This document shows positions 7,608 through 14,993 of a DNA stretch of 33,215 nt, one piece after another; position 1 is the first letter of the stretch; each line of letters begins with the position of its first letter. Source of the stretch: Rhabdothermincola sp037478855 (lineage in GTDB: Bacteria; Actinomycetota; Acidimicrobiia; Acidimicrobiales; Acidimicrobilacustridaceae); the NCBI GenBank assembly GCA_037478855.1, contig JBBFLY010000032.1, positions 1 through 33,215 of the forward strand, given 5' to 3'. A model generated the notes under the pieces. That model had not been told where the DNA came from, searched no databases, and saw nothing but the letters and a program-made list of their open reading frames with translations. The position numbers and the translations under genes were made by a program.

Positions 7608-8246
7608 GTGGCCACCCTGGCGATGTTCCCGCTCAGCACCGTCGTCCATCCCACGGCGGCGCTGCCTCTGCACGTGTTCGAGCCGAGGTACCGGCAGATG
7701 GTTCGCGAGGTCCTGGAAGGCCGGGGGGAGTTCGGGGTCGTGCTGATCGAACGGGGCAGCGAGGTCGGCGGAGGGGACGTGCGCACCGACGTTGGTACCC
7801 TCGCCCGCATCCTCGAGGCGGACGAGCTGCCCGATGGGCGTTGGGTGCTGCTGGCAGCGGGGGTGGAGCGCCTCCGCGTGCGCGAGTGGCTGCCGGACCA
7901 CCCCTATCCGCTCGCTGACGTGGAACCGTGGCCCGATCCGCCCCCCTCAGCGGAGCTCGCCCCGCTCATCACCAGGGCCACCGCGAGCCTCCGGCTGCTC
8001 GCGGCCACCCTCTCGGAGACCGGCAGGACGGCCCGGTTCGAGATCGAGCTCCCCGACGATCCGGTGCTGGCCACCTACCGGTTGTGCGCGGGTTCGCCAC
8101 TCGGTCCCGCCGACCAGCAGCGGCTGCTCGCTGCCCCCTCTCCGGAGACTCGCCTGGAGCTGCTCGTCGAGCTGCTCGAGGACGTCCGGGAGGTGCTGGT
8201 GGCGCAGATGCGACTCGACGAGGGTGGTGGGCCAGCGCAGGACTAG
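7608..8246 (+). CDS. Lon N-terminal (LON substrate-binding) domain protein
   Basis: Stand-alone LON_substr_bdg domain protein of 212 residues. The start ATLAMFPLSTVVHPTAALPLHVFEPRYRQMVREVLEG (2-38) is the domain signature (F/L-PL, LPLhvFEprY), followed by FGVVLIERGSEVGG and a strand-rich region ending near WLPDHPYP, then a helical C-terminal half. There is no AAA or protease domain, so it cannot be a Lon protease. Such short proteins are widespread in Actinobacteria and their role is unsettled. GTG 7608 is chosen from the -10 hexamer and the family's usual N-terminus. It sits alone between two promoters and does not seem to belong to a longer operon. Confidence 0.88.
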   Translation: MATLAMFPLSTVVHPTAALPLHVFEPRYRQMVREVLEGRGEFGVVLIERGSEVGGGDVRTDVGTLARILEADELPDGRWVLLAAGVERLRVREWLPDHPYPLADVEPWPDPPPSAELAPLITRATASLRLLAATLSETGRTARFEIELPDDPVLATYRLCAGSPLGPADQQRLLAAPSPETRLELLVELLEDVREVLVAQMRLDEGGGPAQD

Positions 8247-8509
8247 CTCGCCGCACGAGCCGGGCGAGGTGGACGTGACGTCGCGGTCGTCCAGCCGCGG
8301 CTGGCAGCGCCGGTACGCCGTGAGCCACCCTTTGCGGGTGGCCGGGTGCCGGCAGCGGGCGACCCGCCATGCCCCCGGTTCGTGCCGGCCGCACGTCCGG
8401 TGGGTAACGTGCGCTGCGCACGAGAGAGGTCGACCACCCGGACGCACCGATCGGCGGCGCGCCGAGGATCGATCCGCATCGCATCGCACCGCATCGACCG
8501 AGGACCACC
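8247..8509 (+). other. Intergenic region with hairpins, a possible promoter and a 5-nt repeat
   Basis: No convincing coding frame. The region holds two inverted repeats (8291-8304 and 8324-8342, listed separately), a possible -10 TAACGT at 8405-8410 for the downstream membrane-protein operon, and four nearly identical 5-mers (CGCAT, CGCAT, CGCAC, CGCAT) at 8475-8494. GAGGA at about 8500-8504 is the ribosome binding site of the next gene. If the TAACGT box is used, the operon has a leader of about 90 nt. Confidence 0.5.
8291..8342 (+). terminator. Paired hairpins, possible terminator without U-tract
   Basis: The perfect palindrome CCAGCCGCGGCTGG (8291-8304) is followed 19 nt later by GCCACCC-tttgc-GGGTGGC (8324-8342), a seven-base-pair stem with a five-nt loop. 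They lie 45-96 nt after the Lon-N stop codon. No U-run follows, as is common for actinobacterial terminators, so termination is a guess from position and stem strength. Confidence 0.4.
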
Positions 8510-8848
8510 GTGGCCAAGCAGAAGCCGCTCTCTGACATCGCCGTCGAGCTCTGGGAGCTCCTGAAGGCCTACGCGAAGCAGGAGACGATCGATCCGCTCC
8601 GCAACCTGGGCCGGTATCTCGGCTTCGGCCTCTCAGGCGCGCTCCTGCTGTCGGTGGGCACGTTCTTCCTTGCCCTGTCCGCCCTGCGAGCGTTGCAGAC
8701 GGAGGCGGGGGAGACGTTCGACGGTGTCTGGTCCGTTGGGCCCTACGTGATCGTGGCGGTCGCGCTCCTGGGGGTCGCCGCGCTCGCGGCCAGCCGCATC
8801 ACCCGTGGACCACACGCCAATCGCCCGGATCGGGAGGGGCCAGCATGA
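8510..8848 (+). CDS. Small membrane protein, holin superfamily III-like
   Basis: A 112-residue protein with an amphipathic N-terminus (LSDIAVELWELLKAYAKQE) and two hydrophobic segments, about residues 38-60 and 80-100, separated by a short polar loop. This is the layout of Actinobacteriota Holin-X/phage holin family proteins (PF07332-like), which in most genomes are chromosomal membrane proteins with no link to phage. No lysis gene is nearby. GTG 8510 is supported by GAGGA five nt upstream. The stop overlaps the next start (ATGA at 8845-8848), so it is the first gene of a three-gene operon. Function unknown. Confidence 0.75.
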   Translation: MAKQKPLSDIAVELWELLKAYAKQETIDPLRNLGRYLGFGLSGALLLSVGTFFLALSALRALQTEAGETFDGVWSVGPYVIVAVALLGVAALAASRITRGPHANRPDREGPA

Positions 8849-9057
8849 CCAACGCAGCACCGCGCATCACCCGTGACGACATCGAAGCGAAGTTCCGGGA
8901 GATCCAGGGCGAGGTCGAGCTGATCGAGGACGAGGCCCGCAACTACGCCGGCCTGGCGGTCGCCGTGGCGGTGGTGACCGTGGTCGCCGTCGCCTTCCTG
9001 CTCGGTCGGCGGCGGGGACGCAAGCTGCGCACCGTGGTCGAGATCAGGCGGGTGTGA
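8845..9057 (+). CDS. Small single-span membrane protein, unknown
   Basis: A 70-residue protein with an acidic helical N-terminus (ITRDDIEAKFREIQGEVELIEDEARN), one transmembrane segment of valine and alanine (about 35-54) and a basic tail GRRRGRKLR, predicting N-out or peripheral helix plus cytoplasmic positive end. It overlaps the previous gene by ATGA and the next by TGATG. GGGAGGGG just upstream is a strong ribosome binding site. I do not recognise a named family. Confidence 0.75.
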   Translation: MTNAAPRITRDDIEAKFREIQGEVELIEDEARNYAGLAVAVAVVTVVAVAFLLGRRRGRKLRTVVEIRRV

Positions 9058-9287
9058 TGGCTCAGGCCCTGCTGCGTCGCGCCCGTGCGGAAGCCCTCCG
9101 GCGGGGCGTGCTCGGGGGGAGCCGGGCGTGGCTGGTCATCGGCGGTCTGGCCTGGGTGGTGAGCGCGCTCCGTTGGGCGTTGCGCCACCAGGAGGAGGTG
9201 ATCTTCGTCGAGACGCTCGAGCCCGGCGAGCAGCTCCTCATCACGACGCGCCGCCCGGAGGGGCGTCGTCGCCACCGCTCACGCTGA
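9057..9287 (+). CDS. Small membrane-associated protein, unknown
   Basis: A 76-residue basic protein with one hydrophobic segment (RAWLVIGGLAWVVSALRWAL, about 23-42) and a short beta-like C-terminal part (EEVIFVETLEPGEQLLITTR) ending in an Arg-rich tail. The ATG at 9057 overlaps the upstream TGA. This makes it the last of three tightly coupled small membrane proteins that probably work together. No catalytic motif is seen and I do not recognise it. Confidence 0.7.
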   Translation: MAQALLRRARAEALRRGVLGGSRAWLVIGGLAWVVSALRWALRHQEEVIFVETLEPGEQLLITTRRPEGRRRHRSR

Positions 9288-9374
9288 GCGCCCACCGGCT
9301 CGATCCGGAAGCGGGTGAGACCCGGGAGGGATCCCGCTTCGGCATCCCGGCTTCGGCAGGCCATGATGGGCACC

Positions 9375-9578
9375 GTGAAGGTTCGGCTCCGCAACCCCAA
9401 CCGTGACGTCGAGATCGACGGTCCCCTGAGCGTGCAGGCGCTCCTGGCTCAGCTTGGGATCAACCGGGAGTCCGTGCTCGTGATCCGGGGCGACACCCTG
9501 GTCACGGGGGACACGATGCTGCTGGACGACGACGTGGTCGAGATCCGCCCGGTCATCTCCGGTGGGGCGCTCGGATGA
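9375..9578 (+). CDS. Ubiquitin-fold sulfur carrier, TtuB/ThiS/MoaD-like, with residues after the Gly-Gly
   Basis: A 67-residue beta-grasp protein. In Thermus, TtuB is activated as a C-terminal thiocarboxylate and gives its sulfur to TtuA for 2-thiolation of T54 in tRNA; it can also be attached to proteins. Seen here: VKVRLRNPNRDVEI at the start, LLAQLGINRESVLVIRG in the middle, and the C-terminus EIRPVISGGALG. The ISGG matches the C-terminus I recall for Thermus TtuB (AISGG), but three residues (Ala-Leu-Gly) follow Gly63-Gly64. GTG 9375 gives the usual family length and has CATGAT seven nt upstream as a possible leaderless -10; ATG 9363 or 9366 are alternatives. The stop overlaps the TtuA start (ATGA at 9575-9578). 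Confidence 0.82.
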   Translation: MKVRLRNPNRDVEIDGPLSVQALLAQLGINRESVLVIRGDTLVTGDTMLLDDDVVEIRPVISGGALG

Positions 9579-10537
9579 AGTGTCGGGTCTGTCGGGAGCC
9601 GGCGGTGATCGACCTGCGAAGGCACAACGCGGGCTTCTGCAGCGAGCACTTCCTCCGATTGTGCCGCGACCAGGTCGCCAAGGCCATCAAGGAGTTCTCG
9701 ATGATCGGGCCCGACGACCGGGTTCTCGTCGCGGTCTCCGGCGGGAAGGACTCGCTCGCCGCGTGGGACCTGCTCGTGTCGCTCGGCTACGACGTCGACG
9801 GCCTGTACGTCGGTCTGGGGATCGGGGACTACAGTGAGGCCTCCGGCGAGCATGCCCGTCGCTTCGCACAGAGCAGAGGTCTGCGACTGATCGAGGTCGA
9901 TCTCCGGGAGCGCTACGGCTACGACATCCCGAGCGGCGCCCGAGCCGCTCGCCGGGTGCCGTGCTCCGCGTGCGGTCTCTCGAAGCGCCACGTGTTCGAT
10001 CGTGCCGCCCTCGAAGGCGGCTATGACGTGGTGGCCACAGGACACAACCTCGACGACGAGGCAGCGGTGCTCTTCGGGAACGTCCTGCGCTGGCAGGTCG
10101 AGTACCTGGGTCGGCAGCTGCCGGTGCTCCCCGCCCGTCATGGCTTCCCACGCAAGGTCAAGCCGCTCGTCCGGCTCACCGAACGGGAGATGGCCGCCTA
10201 CTGCGTGATCCGCGGCATCGACTACATCGTCGAGGAGTGCCCGATGGCGGTCGGCAACAGGCATCTCGGTTACAAGGAGGCGCTGAACGCCATCGAGGAG
10301 CAGTCTCCGGGGAGCAAGCACGACTTCTACTTCGGGTTCCTCGCGAGGGCCTCGTCGCGCTTTCGGGACGACGTGGAGAGCGAGCAGGGTGCGCTGCAAC
10401 CGTGCGTCTCGTGCGGCGCACCGACCGTCACGGAGGTCTGCGCGTTCTGCCGGCTCGTGGAGCGGGCGGGTGGCGACCCCACCGGCGGAGCGGTCGCCGT
10501 CGAGCTGAGCACCGGCCCCGGGAAGTCGGAGCCGTGA
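9575..10537 (+). CDS. ttuA: TtuA-like tRNA 2-thiolation enzyme (PP-loop, Fe-S)
   Basis: ATP-pyrophosphatase (PP-loop) tRNA thiolase of 320 residues, TtuA/Ncs6/TtcA superfamily. It adenylates the target base and inserts sulfur from the carrier protein. The N-terminal zinc site is Cys3, Cys6, Cys22, His25; the PP-loop is VAVSGGKDSLA (52-62); and Cys130, Cys133 (VPCSACG) and Cys222 (EECPMA) fall at the very positions of the three Fe-S cysteines of Thermus TtuA. TGHNLDDEAA (155-164) is the conserved ATP-side motif. A second zinc ribbon (CVSCGAP...CAFC) lies near residues 280-296. The direct overlap with the sulfur-carrier gene and with trmI supports T54 thiolation rather than U34 or C32. The 25-residue tail after the ribbon is unremarkable. 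Confidence 0.88.
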   Translation: MKCRVCREPAVIDLRRHNAGFCSEHFLRLCRDQVAKAIKEFSMIGPDDRVLVAVSGGKDSLAAWDLLVSLGYDVDGLYVGLGIGDYSEASGEHARRFAQSRGLRLIEVDLRERYGYDIPSGARAARRVPCSACGLSKRHVFDRAALEGGYDVVATGHNLDDEAAVLFGNVLRWQVEYLGRQLPVLPARHGFPRKVKPLVRLTEREMAAYCVIRGIDYIVEECPMAVGNRHLGYKEALNAIEEQSPGSKHDFYFGFLARASSRFRDDVESEQGALQPCVSCGAPTVTEVCAFCRLVERAGGDPTGGAVAVELSTGPGKSEP

Positions 10538-11307
10538 GTCGAACCTTCGGACCTGGCGACCGGGTGCTGCTGATCGACCACAAGAAGCGCCGCTACCTGG
10601 TGACCCTCCAACCCGGGGGTCAGTTCCACTCGCACGCCGGCTACGTCGAGCACGACGAGATCATCGGGCTGGCGGAGGGAGCCACGGTGCGCTCCACGAA
10701 GGGGAGCCGCTACCTGGCGCTTCGACCCACGCTCGCCGACTTCGTGCTCAAGATGCCCCGCGGAGCCCAGGTGATCTATCCCAAGGATCTCGGTCCGATC
10801 TTGATGCTCGCCGACATCTTCCCCGGGGCGCGGGTGCTCGAGTCGGGCGTCGGATCGGGAGCGCTGTCGATGACGCTGCTCCGAGCCGGCGCGGAGGTCA
10901 CCGGCTACGAGCTGCGCGAGGACTTCGCGTCGAGGGCACGCAACAACGTTGAAGCGTTCCTCGGTGCGGAGGCGGCGGGCCGGTACCGGGTCGAGGTCCG
11001 CGACTGCTACGAGGGGATCGACCTGAGGGATCTCGATCGCATCGTGCTCGATCTGCCTGAGCCCTGGCAGGTCGTCAAACACGCGGAGGTCGCTCTGCAC
11101 CCCGGTGGGGTGTTCCTCGCCTACACGCCCTCGATCGTCCAGGTGATGCAGCTGCATGAGGCGATCGAGGCCAGCCGCTTCGACCTCACCGAGACGGTCG
11201 AGGTCCTCCACCGTACCTGGCATGTCGAGGGACAGGCCGTCCGCCCCGACCACCGGATGGTCGCTCACACCGGCTTCTTGACCCACGCCCGGCTCCTCGG
11301 CGACTGA
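10534..11307 (+). CDS. trmI: tRNA (adenine-58-N1)-methyltransferase TrmI
   Basis: SAM-dependent enzyme that makes m1A58 in the tRNA T-loop, 257 residues. The N-terminal beta domain (FGPGDRVLLIDHKKRRYLVTL) precedes YPKDLGPILMLADIFPGARVLESGVGSGALSM, with the SAM motif ESGVGSG near residue 105, and DLPEPWQVV, the motif IV active-site region. GTG 10534 overlaps the TtuA stop (GTGA), so translation is coupled. TrmI upstream of the proteasome ATPase is also the mycobacterial arrangement. In Thermus, m1A58 promotes 2-thiolation of T54, so the order TtuB-TtuA-TrmI makes functional sense. Confidence 0.94.
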   Translation: MSRTFGPGDRVLLIDHKKRRYLVTLQPGGQFHSHAGYVEHDEIIGLAEGATVRSTKGSRYLALRPTLADFVLKMPRGAQVIYPKDLGPILMLADIFPGARVLESGVGSGALSMTLLRAGAEVTGYELREDFASRARNNVEAFLGAEAAGRYRVEVRDCYEGIDLRDLDRIVLDLPEPWQVVKHAEVALHPGGVFLAYTPSIVQVMQLHEAIEASRFDLTETVEVLHRTWHVEGQAVRPDHRMVAHTGFLTHARLLGD

Positions 11308-11314
11308 GGTCGGC

Positions 11315-12481
11315 GTGAACGCCCTCGACGCCGCTATCTTCGGGCTGGCGTTGGCGGTGGCGGTCGCCGGCTACCGGATCGGCTTCGTGACCCGGGTGCT
11401 GTCGTGGGCGGGCGCGATCGGGGGATTGGTGCTCGGCGCCAGGTTGCTGCCGCTCGCGCTCACGCAGGTGGCCGACGCTGACCAAACGTCGGTGCTCCTC
11501 GTGGCGGTGGGGCTCCTGCTCGGCATGCTGCTGCTCGGGCAGGGGCTCGGCTACGTGTTGGGCGAGCAGCTCCGGCCACCCGTGCGCTCGAGGGCCGGAA
11601 CGGCGCTCGACGGCGCCCTCGGCGCGCTCGCGAGCGTCCTCGGTGTGCTCGGGATGGTCTGGATCCTCCTGCCCCTGGCGGTCAGCGCGCCCGGATGGCT
11701 GGAGCGGCAGACGTCCGGGTCCTGGATCGCGAGACAGATCGAGGCCCACCTGCCGGCACCCCCGGACGCGAGCGAGGCACTTCGGGTCATCGTGGGCGAG
11801 GACCGCTTCCCGACCGTCTTCGCCACCCTCCAGCCCCCACCGGATCTCGGCCCACCTCCCGCGGATGCGGGCCTCTCCCCGGAGCTGGCGCAGACCGTGC
11901 GGCGGTCGGTGGTGAAGGTGGAGGCTCTCGCTTGCCGTCGCATCCAGAGCGGCACAGGGTTCGTGGTCGGCGACGACCTGGTGGTCACCAACGCCCACGT
12001 GGTGGCCGGGAGCCGCCAGACGACCGTTGCGCTCGACGACGGGTCAGAGCGCGGTGCGCAGGTGGTGGGCTTCGATCCGGCGCGTGATCTCGCCCTGCTC
12101 TCGGTGCGTGGTCTGGACGCCCCGGTGCTGGCGCGAGGAGCGGCGTCGCCCGGCCAGGGCGGGGGCGTGTTCGGGCATCCCGGCGGTGGGCCGCTGCGGA
12201 TCGCACCGTTCTCCGTGGATCGGGTACTCAACGCCATCGGTCGGGACATCTACGACGCGGGGTTCGCGGAGCGCGAGGTCCTCCAGCTGCACGCTGCGCT
12301 CGCCCACGGCGACTCCGGCTCGCCCGTCGTGCGATCCGACGGCCGGGTGATCGGCGTGGTGTTCGCGATCTCCACCGATCGGGCCAGCACGGCCTACGCG
12401 CTGAGCGACCGCGAGCTCGAGGCGTTCCTCGCCGCGATCGCCGGCGCCAGACGGGTCTCCACGGGTCCTTGTCTTCGGTGA
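11315..12481 (+). CDS. marP: MarP-like membrane serine protease (CvpA + trypsin-like domain)
   Basis: Membrane-anchored S1-type protease of 388 residues resembling mycobacterial MarP, which is needed for acid and oxidative stress resistance through cell-wall substrate processing. The N-terminus carries four hydrophobic segments (about 5-24, 30-50, 58-82, 103-124) of CvpA type. The protease domain has the triad His228 (VVTNAHVV), Asp258 (DPARDLALL) and Ser334 (HGDSGSPVV). Cys207 before the protease core and Cys386 near the end match the two cysteines forming the MarP disulfide, which suggests an extracytoplasmic domain. Start GTG 11315 lies seven nt after the trmI stop, so it is probably the last gene of that operon. 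Confidence 0.9.
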   Translation: MNALDAAIFGLALAVAVAGYRIGFVTRVLSWAGAIGGLVLGARLLPLALTQVADADQTSVLLVAVGLLLGMLLLGQGLGYVLGEQLRPPVRSRAGTALDGALGALASVLGVLGMVWILLPLAVSAPGWLERQTSGSWIARQIEAHLPAPPDASEALRVIVGEDRFPTVFATLQPPPDLGPPPADAGLSPELAQTVRRSVVKVEALACRRIQSGTGFVVGDDLVVTNAHVVAGSRQTTVALDDGSERGAQVVGFDPARDLALLSVRGLDAPVLARGAASPGQGGGVFGHPGGGPLRIAPFSVDRVLNAIGRDIYDAGFAEREVLQLHAALAHGDSGSPVVRSDGRVIGVVFAISTDRASTAYALSDRELEAFLAAIAGARRVSTGPCLR

Positions 12482-12575
12482 CCGACGTCTTCGGTGACCG
12501 ACCGTTGCGGGACCCCGGGGTCGGGGCTGCAAACGCCGTGGGAGGGGCCCGGGCGCCGGGGCATGGGACCGGACG

Positions 12576-12605
12576 CGAGTGGAGGCCCGCACGGGCCTCC
12601 ACTCG
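12576..12605. terminator. Bidirectional terminator between convergent genes
   Basis: A perfect 14-bp inverted repeat with a two-nt centre: left arm 12576-12589, centre CA, right arm 12592-12605. It lies between the end of the MarP-like gene (12481) and the end of the ferredoxin gene (12659, minus strand), where a two-way terminator is expected. There is no U-tract on either side. Confidence 0.75.
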
Positions 12606-12658
12606 AGCACACGGTGGCTCCGTTCAGTGCCGCTGCGGCACCGGTGGCCGCGAGGGGC

Positions 12659-12895
12659 TCACTCCACCTCGATGAAGATGCACTCGCCGGGGCACTCCTC
12701 GGCCGCTTCGATGACCGCCTCCTCCTGCCCGGCGGGCACGTTCGCGAGGCCTTCGGCGCCGCCTGGGTCGCTGAAGACCTTGTCACCTTCCTTCACGTAG
12801 GCCAGCCCGTCATCGAGGAGGGTGAACACGTCCGGGGCGATCTCTTCACAGAGGCCATCGCCGGTGCAGAGATCCTGGTCGATCCAGACCTTCAT
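12659..12895 (-). CDS. Ferredoxin, single 3Fe-4S or 4Fe-4S cluster
   Basis: Small electron carrier of 78 residues, of the type often paired with cytochromes P450 in Actinobacteria. The cluster ligands are Cys10, Cys16 and Cys68 (CTGDGLC and EECPGEC). The second position of the usual CxxCxxC is Asp13, as in Pyrococcus ferredoxin where the Asp can ligate a fourth iron; in other relatives this site leaves a 3Fe-4S cluster. Cys72 is an extra cysteine four residues after Cys68. The protein is acidic, typical of ferredoxins. A GAAAGG ribosome binding site lies about 14 nt before ATG 12895. No P450 or reductase gene is in the window, so the partner is unknown. Confidence 0.93.
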   Translation of the reverse strand: MKVWIDQDLCTGDGLCEEIAPDVFTLLDDGLAYVKEGDKVFSDPGGAEGLANVPAGQEEAVIEAAEECPGECIFIEVE

Positions 12896-13193
12896 GGTTG
12901 CGCCCGTACCTTTCTGCGTCTGTCGTGGTGTCGGCTTTCGGGTCTAGGTGCCTCGCGGGTTCGGCCCCCGCTGGCGTGATCGGCGCCGGTCGCCCGGCTG
13001 ATCGGTTGCACTCTATCGGGTCCGCGAATAAAGACGGGATTCTCGGGGGAAATTCCGCCGAGCCGTCGGATCCCACCCCGCGCCGCCGGGCCCTCGGGGT
13101 CCCGGGACACGCCCCGGGTGCGTGACGGGGGCGGCGGCTCCGCCGATTTCAGGGATCTCGCGTGTAGGGTCCGGTGAGACCGCTCACGAGGAG
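12896..13193. promoter_or_regulatory. Divergent promoter region between ferredoxin and the proteasome ATPase
   Basis: About 300 bp without a gene, containing the most AT-rich patch noticed here (gcgaataaag near 13024-13033). On the plus strand TAGGGT at 13165-13170 is a clear -10 for the Mpa gene and would start RNA near 13177. On the minus strand TAGAGT at 13015-13010 is a possible -10 for ferredoxin, 115 nt from its ATG. No -35 element was convincing on either strand. Confidence 0.45.
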
Positions 13194-14972
13194 GTGGGTC
13201 CCGTCAACGAGGCCGAATACGAACGCCGACTCGCTGCCTACGAACGGGAGATGGCCGAGCTTCGCGAGCAGGCCAAGGCCCTCGAGGAGGAGGTGATCTC
13301 CCTCCGGCGGCGTCTGCAGGACGCGCCCAAGCGCGTCCGCACGCTCGAGGAGCGTCTCCTCGAGACGAAGGGGCAGCTCGCGCAGGCGGTGTCGCAGAAC
13401 GAGAAGCTCACCTACACGTTGCGGGAGGCCCGCGAGCACATCGCCGCGTTGCGCGACGAGGTCGACAAGCTGACCCAACCGCCGGCTGCGTACGGCACCC
13501 TTCTTGGCGTCAACGAGGATGGCACGGTCGACGTGTTCAGCGGCGGCCGGAAGATGCGGGTCTCGGTGCACCCGGAGCTGCGTCCGGAGGAGCTGGTCCG
13601 TGGCGCGGAGGTGGTGCTCAACGAGTCGCTCAACGTCGTGATGGCTCGCGGTCACGAGTCCACCGGTGAGGTCGTCACGTTCAAGGAGCTGCTCGACGAT
13701 GGGCGGCGGGCGATGATCGTCGGGCGGGCCGACGAGGAGCGCGTGGTCGAGCTCGCGGACCACCTCGTGGGGAGCAAGCTACGTGCTGGCGACTCCGTGA
13801 TGGTCGACGCCCGGAGCAACCTGCTGCTCGAGCGGCTTCCCAGGCCCGAGGTCGAGGAGCTGGTGCTCGAGGAGGTACCGGACGTCACCTACGAGGATGT
13901 CGGTGGCCTCGACAGTCAGATCGAGCAGATCACCGATGCGGTCGAGCTGCCGTTCCTCCACCAGGACCTGTTCGCGGAGCACAAGCTCCCGGCGCCGAAG
14001 GGAATCCTCCTGTACGGCCCACCAGGCTGCGGCAAGACCCTCATCGCCAAGGCCGTGGCCAACTCCCTCGCGAAGAAGGTGGCGGAGGCGACCGGCGACA
14101 AGGAGGCCCGCAGCTACTTCCTCAACATCAAAGGTCCCGAGCTGCTCAACAAGTACGTCGGCGAGACCGAGCGCCAGATCCGGCTCGTGTTCCAGCGCGC
14201 CCGGGAGAAGAGCGAGGAAGGCTGGCCGGTGATCGTCTTCTTCGACGAGATGGACTCGCTGTTCCGCACCCGCGGCACCGGCATCAGCTCTGACATGGAG
14301 TCCACGATCGTGCCGCAGCTGCTCGCCGAGATCGACGGCGTGGAGGCGCTGCGGAACGTGATCGTCATCGGGGCCTCGAACCGTGAAGACCTGATCGACC
14401 CCGCCATCCTCCGCCCGGGTCGGCTAGACGTGAAGATCAAGATCGAACGACCCGACGCAGCGGCTGCGGCGCAGATCTTCAGCCGTTACCTGACGCCGGA
14501 CCTCCCACTCGACCCCGACGAGGTGGCACGGCTGGGCGGTGGCGACCCGGCGAAGGCCGTGCAGGCGATGATCGAGCAGACCGTCGAGGAGATGTACCAG
14601 ACCACTGAGCAGAACCAGTTCCTAGAGGTCACCTACCAGAACGGCGACAAGGAGATCATGTACTTCAAGGACTTCTCCTCCGGCGCCATGATCGAGAACA
14701 TCGTGCGCCGCGCCAAGAAGCTGGCCATCAAGCGGTACATCACCGAGCGGGTGAAGGGCATCCGGGTGTCCGACCTCATCGAGTCGATCCACCAGGAGTA
14801 CAAGGAGCACGAGGACCTGCCCAACACCACGAACCCTGACGACTGGGCGAAGATCTCGGGGAAGAAGGGCGAGCGCATCATCTACGTCCGCACGCTCATC
14901 AAGCGGAACGACGACGAGGCGGCCGAAGGCGGTCGGGCCATCGAACGGGTGGCCACCGGGCAGTACCTGTAG
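13194..14972 (+). CDS. mpa: Proteasome-associated AAA ATPase Mpa/ARC
   Basis: Hexameric unfoldase that recognises Pup and threads pupylated proteins into the 20S core. From GTG 13194 it has 592 residues. Order of parts: N-terminal coiled coil (about 8-95) that binds Pup, OB-fold region around VDVFSGGRKMRV and VMVDARSNLLLERLP, then the AAA module with Walker A GPPGCGKT, Walker B VIVFFDEMDSLF and the arginine-finger region ILRPGRLD. The C-terminus GQYL is the proteasome-docking tail. The start is uncertain: GTG 13122 is in frame, but the TAGGGT box at 13165-13170 would start RNA downstream of it. GAGGAG directly abuts GTG 13194, so an unusual start nearby is also possible. Dop follows after 21 nt. 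Confidence 0.95.
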   Translation: MGPVNEAEYERRLAAYEREMAELREQAKALEEEVISLRRRLQDAPKRVRTLEERLLETKGQLAQAVSQNEKLTYTLREAREHIAALRDEVDKLTQPPAAYGTLLGVNEDGTVDVFSGGRKMRVSVHPELRPEELVRGAEVVLNESLNVVMARGHESTGEVVTFKELLDDGRRAMIVGRADEERVVELADHLVGSKLRAGDSVMVDARSNLLLERLPRPEVEELVLEEVPDVTYEDVGGLDSQIEQITDAVELPFLHQDLFAEHKLPAPKGILLYGPPGCGKTLIAKAVANSLAKKVAEATGDKEARSYFLNIKGPELLNKYVGETERQIRLVFQRAREKSEEGWPVIVFFDEMDSLFRTRGTGISSDMESTIVPQLLAEIDGVEALRNVIVIGASNREDLIDPAILRPGRLDVKIKIERPDAAAAAQIFSRYLTPDLPLDPDEVARLGGGDPAKAVQAMIEQTVEEMYQTTEQNQFLEVTYQNGDKEIMYFKDFSSGAMIENIVRRAKKLAIKRYITERVKGIRVSDLIESIHQEYKEHEDLPNTTNPDDWAKISGKKGERIIYVRTLIKRNDDEAAEGGRAIERVATGQYL

Positions 14973-14993
14973 CGGCCGGACCAGGGCGACGTC

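Noticed and set aside
6104..7810. Long minus-strand open frame opposite the PBP4-like gene
   Set aside because: It spans two plus-strand genes with clear motifs (SxxK, SxN, KTG) and has no family of its own.
8510..8848. Prophage holin
   Set aside because: No endolysin, integrase or structural gene is near. Holin-like membrane proteins of this type are common on actinobacterial chromosomes.
13122..13193. Upstream in-frame start for Mpa at 13122
   Set aside because: The -10 box at 13165-13170 would start the RNA after it, and the added residues are not family-like. The true start remains somewhat uncertain.
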